DNA from: a virus
IMG/VR virus record: IMGVR_UViG_3300034198_002474
Span: 1 to 43,306 of that record
Length of the DNA stretch: 43,306 bases
Strand: one strand, 5' to 3'
The notes below the pieces were generated by a model, which was not told the origin of the DNA, did not search any database, and saw only the letters and a list, made by a program, of their open reading frames with translations. Below are positions 1 through 7,915 of the stretch, piece after piece; within the stretch, counting starts at the first letter, position 1; every line of letters begins with the position of its first letter. Position numbers and translations under genes: made by a program.

Positions 1-472
1 ACGTTCTTTTTTGTTTGTTTAGATCTTTCAACAAACTCATTTTTTGTTTTTCGCCAACTAGTTTCTGTCCGTCTGTTTCTTCTAGTTCTGGTTTTTCTAA
101 TAATGCTTCGCCTGTTGGTTCATCATTTGCGTGATTCAACTCTTCTTCTTCTTGTTCTTTTAAGTTACGAACTTTGACGCAAGATAAAGACAAACTTAAA
201 TGTTCAGCTATTAAATCTCTAATTTCTAAACTAGTAGCTGGATAATCTACACATACATCAAAGTGTGTTACGCTAATGTTTTTATGATCTGGAAACTCTA
301 CTTGTGTTTCTTGGATTGGTGAACGTTTGCCTTCTGAACAACTTTCTACGCGAAACTTAGTTAATGCTTCTTTAATTCTTTTGGCGCAGTTGTCAGGGCA
401 GTCACCAGCAATCTTGATTTTAAATTCATAGATTGACTTGTTTTCTGCTAGATATTCTTTAAATGATTTCAT
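1..472 (-). CDS. Head-internal protein with capsid-targeting-like N-terminus (partial, C-terminus beyond window)
   Basis: Reading frame opens with ATG at 472-470 and stays open for 157 codons to the window edge, so the C-terminus is missing. The first ten residues, MKSFKEYLAE, closely resemble the T4 capsid-targeting sequence (MKTYQEFIAE as I recall it) that directs internal proteins into the prohead and is cut by the gp21 protease after an (I/L)xE site; here the site would be LAE. Residues 15-105 form a mixed globular domain with five Cys. Residues 106-157 are very acidic, then Lys-rich, and look disordered. It follows gp16 at the end of the sheath-to-terminase unit. A late promoter motif lies 18 nt upstream and overlaps the gp16 stop. 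I recognise the family as one carried by T4-like marine phages but know no tested function; internal head or core protein is inference. Confidence 0.7.
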   Translation of the reverse strand, partial: MKSFKEYLAENKSIYEFKIKIAGDCPDNCAKRIKEALTKFRVESCSEGKRSPIQETQVEFPDHKNISVTHFDVCVDYPATSLEIRDLIAEHLSLSLSCVKVRNLKEQEEEELNHANDEPTGEALLEKPELEETDGQKLVGEKQKMSLLKDLNKQKRT

Positions 473-490
473 ATTATAATCCCGATACTA

Positions 491-497
491 TATTTAT
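491..497 (-). promoter_or_regulatory. Late promoter motif ATAAATA before the head-internal gene
   Basis: ATAAATA on the minus strand (context GAAATAAATATAG), 18 nt before the ATG at 472. It overlaps the TAA stop of gp16. Matches T4 TATAAATA and the NATAAATA motif proposed for cyanophage late genes. Confidence 0.55.
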
Positions 498-976
498 TTC
501 ATATTCTTAAGTTTTTCGATCAAGCTATTACGATCAGCAATAATAACGCCGTCGCCCTGTAGATTAATACCTGTATCTTCATTAACAGTGTCTTGATCTA
601 ACTTTTGTTTTTTAAGTTGTAAGTCGATCATTTTTAACTTTTTATCAAGTTTGGCAGTTTTAGCTTGTATAGCATTACCCAACATACTTGCGGCAACTTC
701 AAACAAACGTCCGCTATATCGTGCTTCTACGTTCATCCCCAAGTCCATGATATCTTCATAGGCTTCTGTCGCACGTTTTGCTAGATCGTCTAGTTCAGCA
801 TCACCAATATCGCCTAATCCCTTTACTTGCGGAAGTGCGGCTGCGATTTTATCGTATTCGCTAATGTCACGTAACAAGGGTTGAGCAACTTCAGCTTTAA
901 ATGCGATTTTTTCTTCCTGCTTAACAATTTTCTTGCTTTCAGGAAGGTTTAGTATTTCTTCAAGTTTCTTAGTCAT
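494..976 (-). CDS. gp16: Small terminase subunit, DNA packaging (gp16-like)
   Basis: 160 aa, close to T4 gp16 (164 aa). The small terminase forms a ring, recognises concatemeric phage DNA and regulates the large terminase (gp17) ATPase/nuclease during head filling. Residues 1-40 are charged and variable. Residues 55-130 are strongly helical, with LMN-type segments (DLGMNVEARYSG) and a Lys-rich coiled-coil stretch near 105-128. The C-terminus ends in DRNSLIEKLKNMK, a pattern I recall from cyanophage gp16 proteins. A GGGAGA ribosome site inside the end of gp4 precedes the ATG by about 10 nt. The large terminase is not in the window. Family assignment is from remembered similarity. Confidence 0.82.
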   Translation of the reverse strand: MTKKLEEILNLPESKKIVKQEEKIAFKAEVAQPLLRDISEYDKIAAALPQVKGLGDIGDAELDDLAKRATEAYEDIMDLGMNVEARYSGRLFEVAASMLGNAIQAKTAKLDKKLKMIDLQLKKQKLDQDTVNEDTGINLQGDGVIIADRNSLIEKLKNMK

Positions 977-984
977 AATGTTAC

Positions 985-1419
985 TTATCTCCCGCCTTGG
1001 TGAAATAAATCATTTTCATTTAAAATACGAAACTTAATGCCCTGCTGTTTGCACCATATATTGGCCGCGGCCCATTTGGCTTGATTTTTTACATACTGGG
1101 CTTGGTTATACTTGTTCTTGCCTACACGTTCTAAAATAGTTTGGCTTGCAGGTTTTATTTCTATTAGTTCTGTTAAAATACGATTTTGTTTGTCTATATA
1201 TTGTATGAAAAAATCGGGTACATACACAGTTTGACGACCAGTTAATGGATCTCTATAGGGAATCTGTACAGCTTCGCTAGCCCACTTTTGTACACTGGGA
1301 TTAGTGTCGCAAAACTTCATAAAACTCCACTCCCAACTAGATCTGTATGTTGGAGTTTTAAGTCCTACATATTTTTCTGGTGCGGTTGGTACAAACTTTC
1401 CACTTGCAAACTTTCTCAT
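985..1419 (-). CDS. gp4: Head completion nuclease (gp4/gp50-like, PD-(D/E)XK fold)
   Basis: 144 aa, near T4 gp4 (about 150 aa). T4 gp4 (also called gp50) is needed to finish DNA-filled heads so that tails can join. The family has a TnsA-like restriction-nuclease fold. The candidate catalytic signature is visible: YVPDFF (about residues 66-71, acidic residue of the PD motif) followed by LIEIKPASQT (about 85-94, ExK). Upstream YRSSWEWSFM and WASEAVQIPY match conserved motifs of the family. The ATG overlaps the TGA of the preceding structural gene in an ATGA, so the two are translationally coupled. It sits directly before gp16. Confidence 0.85.
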   Translation of the reverse strand: MRKFASGKFVPTAPEKYVGLKTPTYRSSWEWSFMKFCDTNPSVQKWASEAVQIPYRDPLTGRQTVYVPDFFIQYIDKQNRILTELIEIKPASQTILERVGKNKYNQAQYVKNQAKWAAANIWCKQQGIKFRILNENDLFHQGGR

Positions 1420-1784
1420 ACTAAAACGTTTCTAGATTCAAACGTATCAACCAGAGGTGCTATTCGATAGCCCAGTGTACTTGTTTTTTCTCTGTAAGAA
1501 TTTAATACCTGTGCTACCACTTGGCTTAGTTGCACGTCGCTTAATGTTTTTAATGTGTCTAATAGTTCAAACACATTAACATTATCTATTCTTGCTTGAT
1601 TTAATAATACAATACCAGTACTTCTAGCACTAGATGTATCAAATCCTCTTTTTAAAAAGAATCCTAATACTGCATCTATTTGATTAGAAGGAAAGCTAAC
1701 TTGGTGTACAAAAAACTTATCAAAGAATGCTCTTACACCTGCACCGCTTTCTATTTGTTCTGGAGTTGGAAGATTAGTAGACAT
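1416..1784 (-). CDS. Conserved small virion structural protein of T4-like marine phages, unknown role
   Basis: 122 aa from the ATG at 1784. An upstream in-frame TTG at 1811 would add nine residues, but ATG lies one base after the stop of the gp54-like gene and is the better start. The protein is mostly helical, with aromatic-rich FFDKFFVHQVSF (about residues 20-31) and a conserved middle (RSTGIVLLNQARI). The C-terminus contains REKTSTLGYR. I remember similar roughly 120-aa proteins from T4-like cyanophages, always uncharacterised, in tail/neck gene neighbourhoods. It lies between the tube-like gene and gp4 and overlaps gp4 by 4 nt, so it probably takes part in head or tail completion; that is inference. 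Confidence 0.7.
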   Translation of the reverse strand: MSTNLPTPEQIESGAGVRAFFDKFFVHQVSFPSNQIDAVLGFFLKRGFDTSSARSTGIVLLNQARIDNVNVFELLDTLKTLSDVQLSQVVAQVLNSYREKTSTLGYRIAPLVDTFESRNVLV

Positions 1785-1785
1785 A

Positions 1786-2781
1786 TTATAATATATTGAT
1801 TGATTTAGCAACAGTCAATGCTTGATTTGCTGTGTTTAATATTGGAAAGGTTGTTCCTTGTATTCCGCTAACACCTTGTACTGATGTTGCCCCTACATTA
1901 TCAACAACATTAGATCCGCTGTTATTTAATGGCTGACTGTTTTGATATGTGTTTATAGATTTTACTACATTATTAAGTGTTTCTGCAGATGCTGTTGATG
2001 AAGCGGCATTAGTAACTTGACTTGCTGATGTTGATTTTGGAATAGCAGTTGCTGACAATGAGCTAGGAGTTGTATCGTAATGCTCTTGTCCAAATCCTTC
2101 TGGGGCGTCTGCTGAAATAACACCAGAACCGTATTGTACTGCTTCATAACCAACGGTCATTGTATTTTCATTTCCTGAAATCGTGCTGTAGTTAAGTGTA
2201 TCATGATTCCAGTTCGTGATCATGGGATTTATAAGTTTATAACTTAGGTATTCGTGACTTGACAGTTGATATATGGTAATATGATTAAAAAACTGTGCTT
2301 GACTTTGATTGGCTAAACCATATGTGTTTGATGGTTTTCCTTTGTATGCATTTCTGCTGTATGCGCCAGGTTGTCCTGCTGATGTAGGATCAGCATAGTA
2401 GTATGAATAATATGCTCGCCACAATCTAGATATTAGGTTAGCACTATCGTCATGAAACTTAATAGCAATAGCAGTATATTCATGAGTTGTTTGAATTATC
2501 TTTTTTCTATTGTACTGATTTAGTGTTTCTGTTTTCAAAGTAAATGCAGGCAACGCCGCAGACTTAACTAGTAAACTTATTTCATTACGATTTTTTTGAG
2601 TCAGTGTTTGATCATTTAATGCCGCAGAGTTTATGTTAAACACTACATGAAATAGATATTTCTGTTTAGGTAATAGCCTAAAGTTATCGTCAGCAAATAC
2701 ACGCCCAGCATGTGCATAGTCTTTAAGAGTAACATTGCTGGTATTATTGTTAGCTAGATAAGAGTTATAGGCATTGGTCAT
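1786..2781 (-). CDS. Tail-tube-like protein, probable baseplate tube initiator (gp54/gp19 fold)
   Basis: 331 aa, like T4 gp54 (320 aa), which seats the first tube ring on the baseplate. Residues 35-225 follow the layout of the phage tube fold: LPKQKYLFHVVFNI (about 37-50), SAALPAFTLKTETLNQYNRK (about 74-93), YTAIAIKFHDDSANLISRLW (about 102-121), FNHITIYQL and a final YEAVQYGSGV strand near 220. Residues 235-331 are a Ser/Thr/Asn-rich low-complexity tail not seen in the adjacent tube protein. The gene lies directly after gp19 but behind a terminator, and has a late motif abutting its ATG with no Shine-Dalgarno. It could also be another tube paralogue such as gp48; the subfamily is unsure. Confidence 0.62.
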   Translation of the reverse strand: MTNAYNSYLANNNTSNVTLKDYAHAGRVFADDNFRLLPKQKYLFHVVFNINSAALNDQTLTQKNRNEISLLVKSAALPAFTLKTETLNQYNRKKIIQTTHEYTAIAIKFHDDSANLISRLWRAYYSYYYADPTSAGQPGAYSRNAYKGKPSNTYGLANQSQAQFFNHITIYQLSSHEYLSYKLINPMITNWNHDTLNYSTISGNENTMTVGYEAVQYGSGVISADAPEGFGQEHYDTTPSSLSATAIPKSTSASQVTNAASSTASAETLNNVVKSINTYQNSQPLNNSGSNVVDNVGATSVQGVSGIQGTTFPILNTANQALTVAKSINIL

Positions 2782-2786
2782 AATAA

Positions 2787-2793
2787 TATTTAT
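2787..2793 (-). promoter_or_regulatory. Late promoter motif ATAAATA abutting the start codon of the tube-like gene
   Basis: Minus-strand ATAAATATTATTATG: the motif ends 5 nt before the ATG at 2781-2779. Transcription from it would begin at or beside the start codon (leaderless). No Shine-Dalgarno is present. Nearly the same string precedes the gene at 10562. Confidence 0.45.
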
Positions 2794-2827
2794 TTAAATA
2801 TAATATGCGCAGTTTATATACAGCCAC

Positions 2828-2855
2828 AAAAAAGCTACCCGAAGGTAGCTTTTTT
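2828..2855. terminator. Bidirectional intrinsic terminator after the tail tube gene
   Basis: Perfect 12-bp stem, AAAAAAGCTACC / GGTAGCTTTTTT, around a 4-nt loop. On the minus strand the loop reads TTCG closed by C-G, the very stable C(UUCG)G tetraloop favoured in T4-type terminators. It lies just 2 nt past the tube stop codon and separates gp18-gp19 from the downstream genes. Confidence 0.9.
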
Positions 2856-2856
2856 A

Positions 2857-3486
2857 TTAACCTCTTGTGCCGCCACCAGTTACGCCAGTTCCTTGTAAAC
2901 GTGTTACAGGAGTTCCAACGCCAGGTGTTGTTGTTTGTAAGCAAGTATCAGGTTGAATAGTTAGTTTGATCATAGCAGGAGTTTGTTCTGCATAGCTGAT
3001 CGCTTCGTAACTAACAGTCTGTACATAGCAACCATAACACTCCCAAGTTTCTAATACTGTAGGAGCATTGGCGCCGTTGCCGCCATCTAACATCTCAATG
3101 CGCATGGTAAACTTATAGTCGCTACCAGCTGCCGCACTAGCTTGCTCAAAAAAGTCAAACTGTTTCTGCATCTGCTCGCCAACTAACTTGCTAACTGCAC
3201 CGGTTACATCATCACGTAGATCAACGACCATCTGATTCCATGTTGGCTTACCTGCGTAGTGCATTGTTGAGTTGTAAATTTCGATCTTCTGATCGGCAAA
3301 TGTAGCAGTCGGACGAACCGCTGTTGCTACTTGCTTAGTCAGTTCAGTTGTTGGTGTGCTAACGCCAAAGTTTTCAAACATAATTCTAAAACGATATTTT
3401 AACTTTGGCATCAACATGCCTTGAGTACTTGAGCTTTGATCAGAAGCTAGTGGTACTGTAAATCTTGATAATGTTGCGATTGCCAT
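2857..3486 (-). CDS. gp19: Tail tube protein (gp19-like)
   Basis: 209 aa; T4 gp19 is 163 aa and marine T4-like versions are about 200 aa. It makes the inner tube through which DNA passes, built as stacked hexamers inside the sheath. Typical features are an early strand LKYRFRIMFENFG (about 29-41), the TATFADQKIEIYNSTMHYAG region (about 54-73), WNQMVVDLRDD (about 78-88), LETWECYGCYVQTVSYEAIS (about 145-164) and an ending strand IKLTIQPDTCLQ. The last roughly 20 residues are Gly/Thr-rich. It lies 14 nt after the sheath gene with a TTAGGAGAAC ribosome site, the canonical sheath-tube order. A terminator follows immediately, which would allow separate control of the most abundant tail proteins. 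Confidence 0.93.
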   Translation of the reverse strand: MAIATLSRFTVPLASDQSSSTQGMLMPKLKYRFRIMFENFGVSTPTTELTKQVATAVRPTATFADQKIEIYNSTMHYAGKPTWNQMVVDLRDDVTGAVSKLVGEQMQKQFDFFEQASAAAGSDYKFTMRIEMLDGGNGANAPTVLETWECYGCYVQTVSYEAISYAEQTPAMIKLTIQPDTCLQTTTPGVGTPVTRLQGTGVTGGGTRG

Positions 3487-3500
3487 TTAAGTTCTCCTAA

Positions 3501-6500
3501 TTATGCGCCTAAGCCTTTGATTTCGCCAGTGTTCTTCAAACGCAATGGAATGTAAATGAATTCAACTGCTTTGACTGGTTCGATAGCAACATCAAGGTAT
3601 AGTTCACTACGATCAATTCTGCTTGGTGTGTTGTTACTTGTGTCACATACAACCAAGAAGTCGTATAGGGCACGTTGTCCAACTAGTTCTAACAATAGGC
3701 TTTCTGCCGCTTGTTTGATTTCGTCACGTGTGATCTTGTCATTAGGTTCAAAGATGTATGGTTTTGCCAACTGAGCAAATTGTCTACGTAAGTAGATTAC
3801 CAAACGTGCTACGTTAATACGATCTAGTGCAGAAGCATTTCTTGCTCTTGTATACTGTCCGTAGTTAACTAGTCCTGTACCTGTAATGAAAGTCAATGGG
3901 TTAACTTTAACTTGTGCAAGTGTATCGCGCTGTCCTGTGTTTAGGGCAACTGACTGGAACTCACCTTCGCTAGTAATATAACCAACTGCACTTGCATTTG
4001 TAATACCGCCACGGCGTGTGCCAGCTGGAGCAAACCATGGATAAGAAACGTTATCACTTAGAGCAATTGTACGTAACATCATATGGCTTGGAGGAACAAC
4101 TACGTTGTTACCTAAGTTGTCACTGGTGTAACCCCATGGATAGAAGAATCCAAGATATTCGTCGCTAGTTACAAGACCTTTGTCGTTATCTTCTAATGCA
4201 CCGTTTTGATTAGTACCCCAGTTCAACAATGAAGTTGCATCTGGTTGTAAACGTGCAGGTGTATCAGCAACAACAAATGCTGTTAAACCACGATCGTAGT
4301 TTAAGTTAACCATTTCGCCAACTAGCTCAGGGTAACCTGGAGTTGCGATCAAGTTAAAAATACGTGATTCTTCATCACGGATTTGTTGGTTACTATTAAC
4401 CAATGCTTGTAGAGCCTGTACAACAACTTTACGCTGTGCTTTACGACCAAATGTACCTGAACCGTCTTCTTGGTTAGCGGCTTCGCTTAACCAACGGTGT
4501 GGGTAATAATCAGTCATATGCTCATCACCTTGACGATGATTTCTTGCTGTTGGATCAATGTAGTTTCTTACAAACTTCTTAACATTAAATCCTGAACGAC
4601 GTAGGTTCCATAGCAACATACCTTTTGGATATAGTGCAGGATCTGGTGCGTCTGGATCTAAGAAGTCGCTATCTAATAACTCGACTATAGTAGAAGATTC
4701 TGCAACCATTCCATCCATGTTCCAACGTGCATCATGGAACAATACACCTTCTTCAGTTGATTGATCGCTGTTGTCTACTAATGCCCACTTCTGTAAAGGG
4801 TAGTTGTACTTGTAGATCATTGGAAAGTTTTCTAAGTCGCTAGTATCAATCCATAGGTCACCGTTTGCAAGTGCTGTTGTGCCGTCTTGTTGTGTAGTTG
4901 GTGCAGTTGCACTTACAGTTGGGCCCATTGGATCTGTTGATCCGCTAGTATCACCTAATGTTTGGTCAAAGTTGTTATAACCAACCCATGTTGTACCATT
5001 GTGAATCATGATATCTACTTCGTCGATGACAGAGTTGTACCATAACTGGCCGTCTGCTGTTGTAGTAGTTGGAGCATCTCCACCGGCAGTATATGATAAT
5101 GGTTCCCAGTTGGATGCAATCATATATGCTGGACCATCTTGACTTGGGTCTTGGTACAAGTTAGTAGTAGTACCTGCAACAAATCCTGTATGAGATAACG
5201 GAGTACCTGTATCATCAAATAAACGAATGTCGCCGCCTGCTAAGTGTTGGATAACAACTTTACCGTTTGCAACTGATGCTTGTATATTTGATCCTTGACC
5301 AACTTGGATGTTGATTTGATCAGCCATTTTATCAGCGTCGGTATTATCGCCGTTACCAGTCCATGATATCACACTTTCACGCAAATCAGTAGATCCTGGG
5401 ACGCTTTCATTAATAGTAAATGAATATTCAGCATCCATTGTTAGACTAATGGTTCCGCTGGTAATGATTGTCTTACCTGCATACTTTCTACGGTATAGTT
5501 TAAAGTCTGCTTCAGGAGTATCCATTTCAGTATCATTAGTTTTAGCATACAATGTGCCTGCTGCCAAGTTGATACCGCCACCGCTTGAATCTAATCCAGC
5601 AAGTGCAGATTGTCCGTTTGGATATAGCTTTGTTGATAGTTCTTCCCATGCTCCTGTTGCGCTGTTGTAACGCTTGACCATTAGGCTTGCACCATGATTT
5701 GGTTCAGTTGTTTTAAACCATACAGAGCCAGTTGGACGAGGCATTTCATCATGTAATTTGAATTCAGGAACTACTGTGTGCTTAGAAATCTGTAGTTTTG
5801 GTGCATTGTATGTACCTGTTTTTACACCGATAACACTGGCACTAGCTGATACTGCTGTTAATGTACCTCCAATGTATACTTCATCAGTGACTGTTCCGTT
5901 TAGGTAAATTTCAAGGTGTCCATATGCATCTACACCTGCTGTAATGCCAGGAAACTCAGCGTTAATAATATTAGCCACTAGGTCACTAACGGAATCACCT
6001 TGAGCAAGAGTAATAGGAGGGCCAAATGTTGTTTGGTCATCTGGACCAAATGTTATTGCTTTACCAATATCTGCACCACCAACTCCTGTTGCTAGTGCTG
6101 GTACTTTTGATCCTTGAACTACCGGCCACGCTTTTGACCAATCAGCCGTTCCTACTTCAACCCATGATCCTGCACGATTTTTAAACCATAGTCTGTTGGT
6201 AGTTGTAGTTGCTACAATAGCATAATCGCCGATTGCGCCAACTGAACCTTTTGGTGCAGGAGGAACATCGTCTGTTACCTTGTTAGTAGCTGTAATAACA
6301 GTAGGATATTTAATGTTGAATGTTTGACCGCCAAGGGCTGCCGAAGCAGAGTTCCATTCAAAAATACCATACTTAGAACTGTCTGTGTCAAACCAGTGTG
6401 TTCCGTTTGTTGGAAGGCCTGCGGGTGCATCTGCTTTAGCATCTAACTGTGCTACATCTAGATCAGCACGTACAGCAAATACTCGATTGCTTACGCCTAA

Positions 6501-6803
6501 GTAGCTGTATGCGGCTTGTAAGCCATATTCGTTTTGTTCTCCAGCGTGTACTGGATTGTTGTTTGCATCAGTTTTAAATACAGGTGTACCAAAAGTGTCT
6601 GCTAAGTCTTTTTGGCTTGTTAATAAAAATACCTGACCAGCATTAGATTTTAGTGTGCCGCGAGCAATGCCAGTGCCTGCTCCGTTCTGTTTATTTTCTG
6701 CTGAAGCAACAATGATAAGGGGTGTTGTACCCGGGGCGGCAGGAGTGTAAAAACTTTCGTCGATAACTGTTACTGCTACGCCTGGTGAACTTAGTTGGGC
6801 CAT
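3501..6803 (-). CDS. gp18: Contractile tail sheath protein (gp18-like), enlarged
   Basis: 1100 aa, against 659 in T4. Residues 1-120 carry the sheath N-terminus (SSPGVAVTVIDESFYTPAAP). The C-terminal 400 residues are the conserved polymerising core: FFYPWGYTSDNLGNN, YPWFAPAGTRRGG, NPLTFITGTGLVNYGQ, ARLVIYLRRQFAQLAKPYIF and AVEFIYIPLRLKNTGEIKG. The middle (about 125-680) is a large beta-rich insertion with at least five short modules of the form G-x-(h)-W-(x)n-Y-(x)n-W (for example GTHWFDTDSS, GDLWIDTSDL, GQLWYNSV). These should project from the outer sheath surface. I recall shorter forms of this insertion in cyanophage sheaths. A late promoter motif lies 32 nt upstream and a GGAGA ribosome site precedes the ATG. 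Confidence 0.96.
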   Translation of the reverse strand: MAQLSSPGVAVTVIDESFYTPAAPGTTPLIIVASAENKQNGAGTGIARGTLKSNAGQVFLLTSQKDLADTFGTPVFKTDANNNPVHAGEQNEYGLQAAYSYLGVSNRVFAVRADLDVAQLDAKADAPAGLPTNGTHWFDTDSSKYGIFEWNSASAALGGQTFNIKYPTVITATNKVTDDVPPAPKGSVGAIGDYAIVATTTTNRLWFKNRAGSWVEVGTADWSKAWPVVQGSKVPALATGVGGADIGKAITFGPDDQTTFGPPITLAQGDSVSDLVANIINAEFPGITAGVDAYGHLEIYLNGTVTDEVYIGGTLTAVSASASVIGVKTGTYNAPKLQISKHTVVPEFKLHDEMPRPTGSVWFKTTEPNHGASLMVKRYNSATGAWEELSTKLYPNGQSALAGLDSSGGGINLAAGTLYAKTNDTEMDTPEADFKLYRRKYAGKTIITSGTISLTMDAEYSFTINESVPGSTDLRESVISWTGNGDNTDADKMADQINIQVGQGSNIQASVANGKVVIQHLAGGDIRLFDDTGTPLSHTGFVAGTTTNLYQDPSQDGPAYMIASNWEPLSYTAGGDAPTTTTADGQLWYNSVIDEVDIMIHNGTTWVGYNNFDQTLGDTSGSTDPMGPTVSATAPTTQQDGTTALANGDLWIDTSDLENFPMIYKYNYPLQKWALVDNSDQSTEEGVLFHDARWNMDGMVAESSTIVELLDSDFLDPDAPDPALYPKGMLLWNLRRSGFNVKKFVRNYIDPTARNHRQGDEHMTDYYPHRWLSEAANQEDGSGTFGRKAQRKVVVQALQALVNSNQQIRDEESRIFNLIATPGYPELVGEMVNLNYDRGLTAFVVADTPARLQPDATSLLNWGTNQNGALEDNDKGLVTSDEYLGFFYPWGYTSDNLGNNVVVPPSHMMLRTIALSDNVSYPWFAPAGTRRGGITNASAVGYITSEGEFQSVALNTGQRDTLAQVKVNPLTFITGTGLVNYGQYTRARNASALDRINVARLVIYLRRQFAQLAKPYIFEPNDKITRDEIKQAAESLLLELVGQRALYDFLVVCDTSNNTPSRIDRSELYLDVAIEPVKAVEFIYIPLRLKNTGEIKGLGA

Positions 6804-6835
6804 ATGTTTATCTCCATGAATACATGTTCTAAATG

Positions 6836-6842
6836 TATTTAG
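6836..6842 (-). promoter_or_regulatory. Late promoter motif CTAAATA for sheath-tube unit
   Basis: Minus-strand CTAAATA (context CACTAAATACATTTAG), 32 nt before the sheath ATG, leaving room for a short leader with a GGAGA ribosome site. One of nine comparably placed motifs in the window. Confidence 0.65.
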
Positions 6843-6907
6843 TGGATTTGGACTTTTTATAGCCGATATATACCTTAGAAAAGGGATGGAAAAGGCTTAA
6901 ATAAAAT

Positions 6908-7243
6908 ATGAGACCACTTTGTTCATGCGGATATAGGCCAGCTGCCATTAACTATGTTAAAAATGGCAAGATCTACTATAGAAAGTTATGTGAAGCTTGC
7001 CTTAAGGGTGGCAAGTATGCTGGCATAGCTCGCTGGCATCGTGCTGGCTATAAAATGAAACAGCTATGCGACAAGTGCGGTTTTAAAAGTTCCCACAAAG
7101 AAGTGTTTGCTGTGTTTCATGTTGACGGTGATTTAAACAACTGCCGACATAGTAATCTCAAGACGGTATGTGCAAACTGTCAGCGTGTGCTTCATAAAGA
7201 GGGTGCAAAATGGAAGCAGGGTGACCTTGTTCCGGACTTATAA
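6908..7243 (+). CDS. HNH endonuclease-like zinc protein
   Basis: 111 aa. Two zinc-knuckle pairs are visible: CxC at 5-7 with CxxC at 28-31, and CxxC at 54-57 with CxxC at 88-91. The second pair frames an HNH core: H71-x-D73-G74, N83-L84-K85-T86, C88-x-x-C91 and H96, the spacing of HNH/EndoVII-type nucleases. I recall near-identical small proteins in many T4-like cyanophages, usually beside gp17/gp18, where they are not clearly mobile. It is the only plus-strand gene here, divergent from the sheath. Its 3' end overlaps the dNMP kinase gene by 86 nt in antisense. An AAAAGG ribosome site lies about 12 nt before the ATG. Nicking during packaging or homing activity is possible but unproven. Confidence 0.78.
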   Translation: MRPLCSCGYRPAAINYVKNGKIYYRKLCEACLKGGKYAGIARWHRAGYKMKQLCDKCGFKSSHKEVFAVFHVDGDLNNCRHSNLKTVCANCQRVLHKEGAKWKQGDLVPDL

Positions 7244-7847
7244 GTTTCTTTACTTGTACATATAAATCGCCAATTTCTCTGTTGTTGTCTAAGACCGCAT
7301 CAAATGCAGTACCGACCCAACTGGTTTCGCTAGCGTGAATATTTTGTTCTTTTAGCCAGTTAGCCGCAGAAGTAGAACCCCTGTTAGCTTGGATAGCAAT
7401 ATCATACCAATGAGGGCGAACACCTCGCTCAACACAGACTATGATGCCGCCTGCATTTTTAATGCTGGCTATTTCGTTAGGAAAACGACAGTCGCTAATA
7501 ACAACATCGTCTTTACTGTTGCGAAGTTTATTTTCTAAGCTGGCAATCCAAATATCATCATGGAATGCTTTACGGCATACTTCTGTACCCCAATATTGTA
7601 GGACCCACCGTGGAGTTAAGTTAGGCATGTTTAGGCGTTCTGCCCACCAAGGATCTACTTGTTCGCGCCATTCACGGGCTTCTTTTGTGCGTCCTTCAAG
7701 CATGGTTCTGTTCCAACCAAATACTTGCGCTACTGCATCTTTTAAGGTGTTTGCAAACGATTCTCGACGATAACCATGAAAGTTAGTAAGATAATCAGCA
7801 ATAGTATCCTTGCCAGAACCAATAAAACCACACACACCTATAATCAT
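7158..7847 (-). CDS. gp1: Deoxynucleoside monophosphate kinase (T4 gp1-like)
   Basis: 229 aa (T4 gp1 is 241). It phosphorylates dNMPs to dNDPs, feeding phage DNA synthesis. A Walker A loop GFIGSGKDT sits at residues 7-15, and the VVISDCRFPNE segment (about 115-125) matches the second conserved motif of the phage dNMP kinase family. YWGTEVCRKAFHDDIW (about 85-100) is also typical. The final 28 residues (202-229) run beyond the expected end of the fold and are encoded antisense to the HNH gene, so they are probably a neutral read-on tail. A strong AGGGGG ribosome site precedes the ATG and a clear sigma70-type promoter lies just upstream, so this gene is probably expressed early, unlike its structural neighbours. 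Confidence 0.92.
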   Translation of the reverse strand: MIIGVCGFIGSGKDTIADYLTNFHGYRRESFANTLKDAVAQVFGWNRTMLEGRTKEAREWREQVDPWWAERLNMPNLTPRWVLQYWGTEVCRKAFHDDIWIASLENKLRNSKDDVVISDCRFPNEIASIKNAGGIIVCVERGVRPHWYDIAIQANRGSTSAANWLKEQNIHASETSWVGTAFDAVLDNNREIGDLYVQVKKLISPEQGHPASILHPLYEAHADSLHIPS

Positions 7848-7869
7848 AGAGCCCCCTAAAAGTAACGCT

Positions 7870-7898
7870 AGTATATAACAGTTTTACCTTAAGGTCAA
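7870..7898 (-). promoter_or_regulatory. Sigma70-type early promoter for dNMP kinase, with palindrome in spacer
   Basis: On the minus strand, -35 TTGACC (7898-7893), a 17-nt spacer and -10 TATACT (7875-7870), with a start expected near 7863, 16 nt before the ATG. The spacer contains the perfect 10-bp palindrome ACCTTAAGGT (7886-7895), which could be an operator. Confidence 0.75.
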
Positions 7899-7915
7899 AT
7901 TATTTGTTAACCAAA

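Noticed and set aside
1782-1811. TTG at 1811 as start of the 122-aa structural gene
   Set aside because: An ATG one base after the previous stop is better placed; the TTG would force a 26-nt overlap.
6848-6874. Sigma70-type promoter TTGGAC / TATACC for the HNH gene
   Set aside because: The spacer is only 15 nt and the boxes are weak; not enough to annotate.
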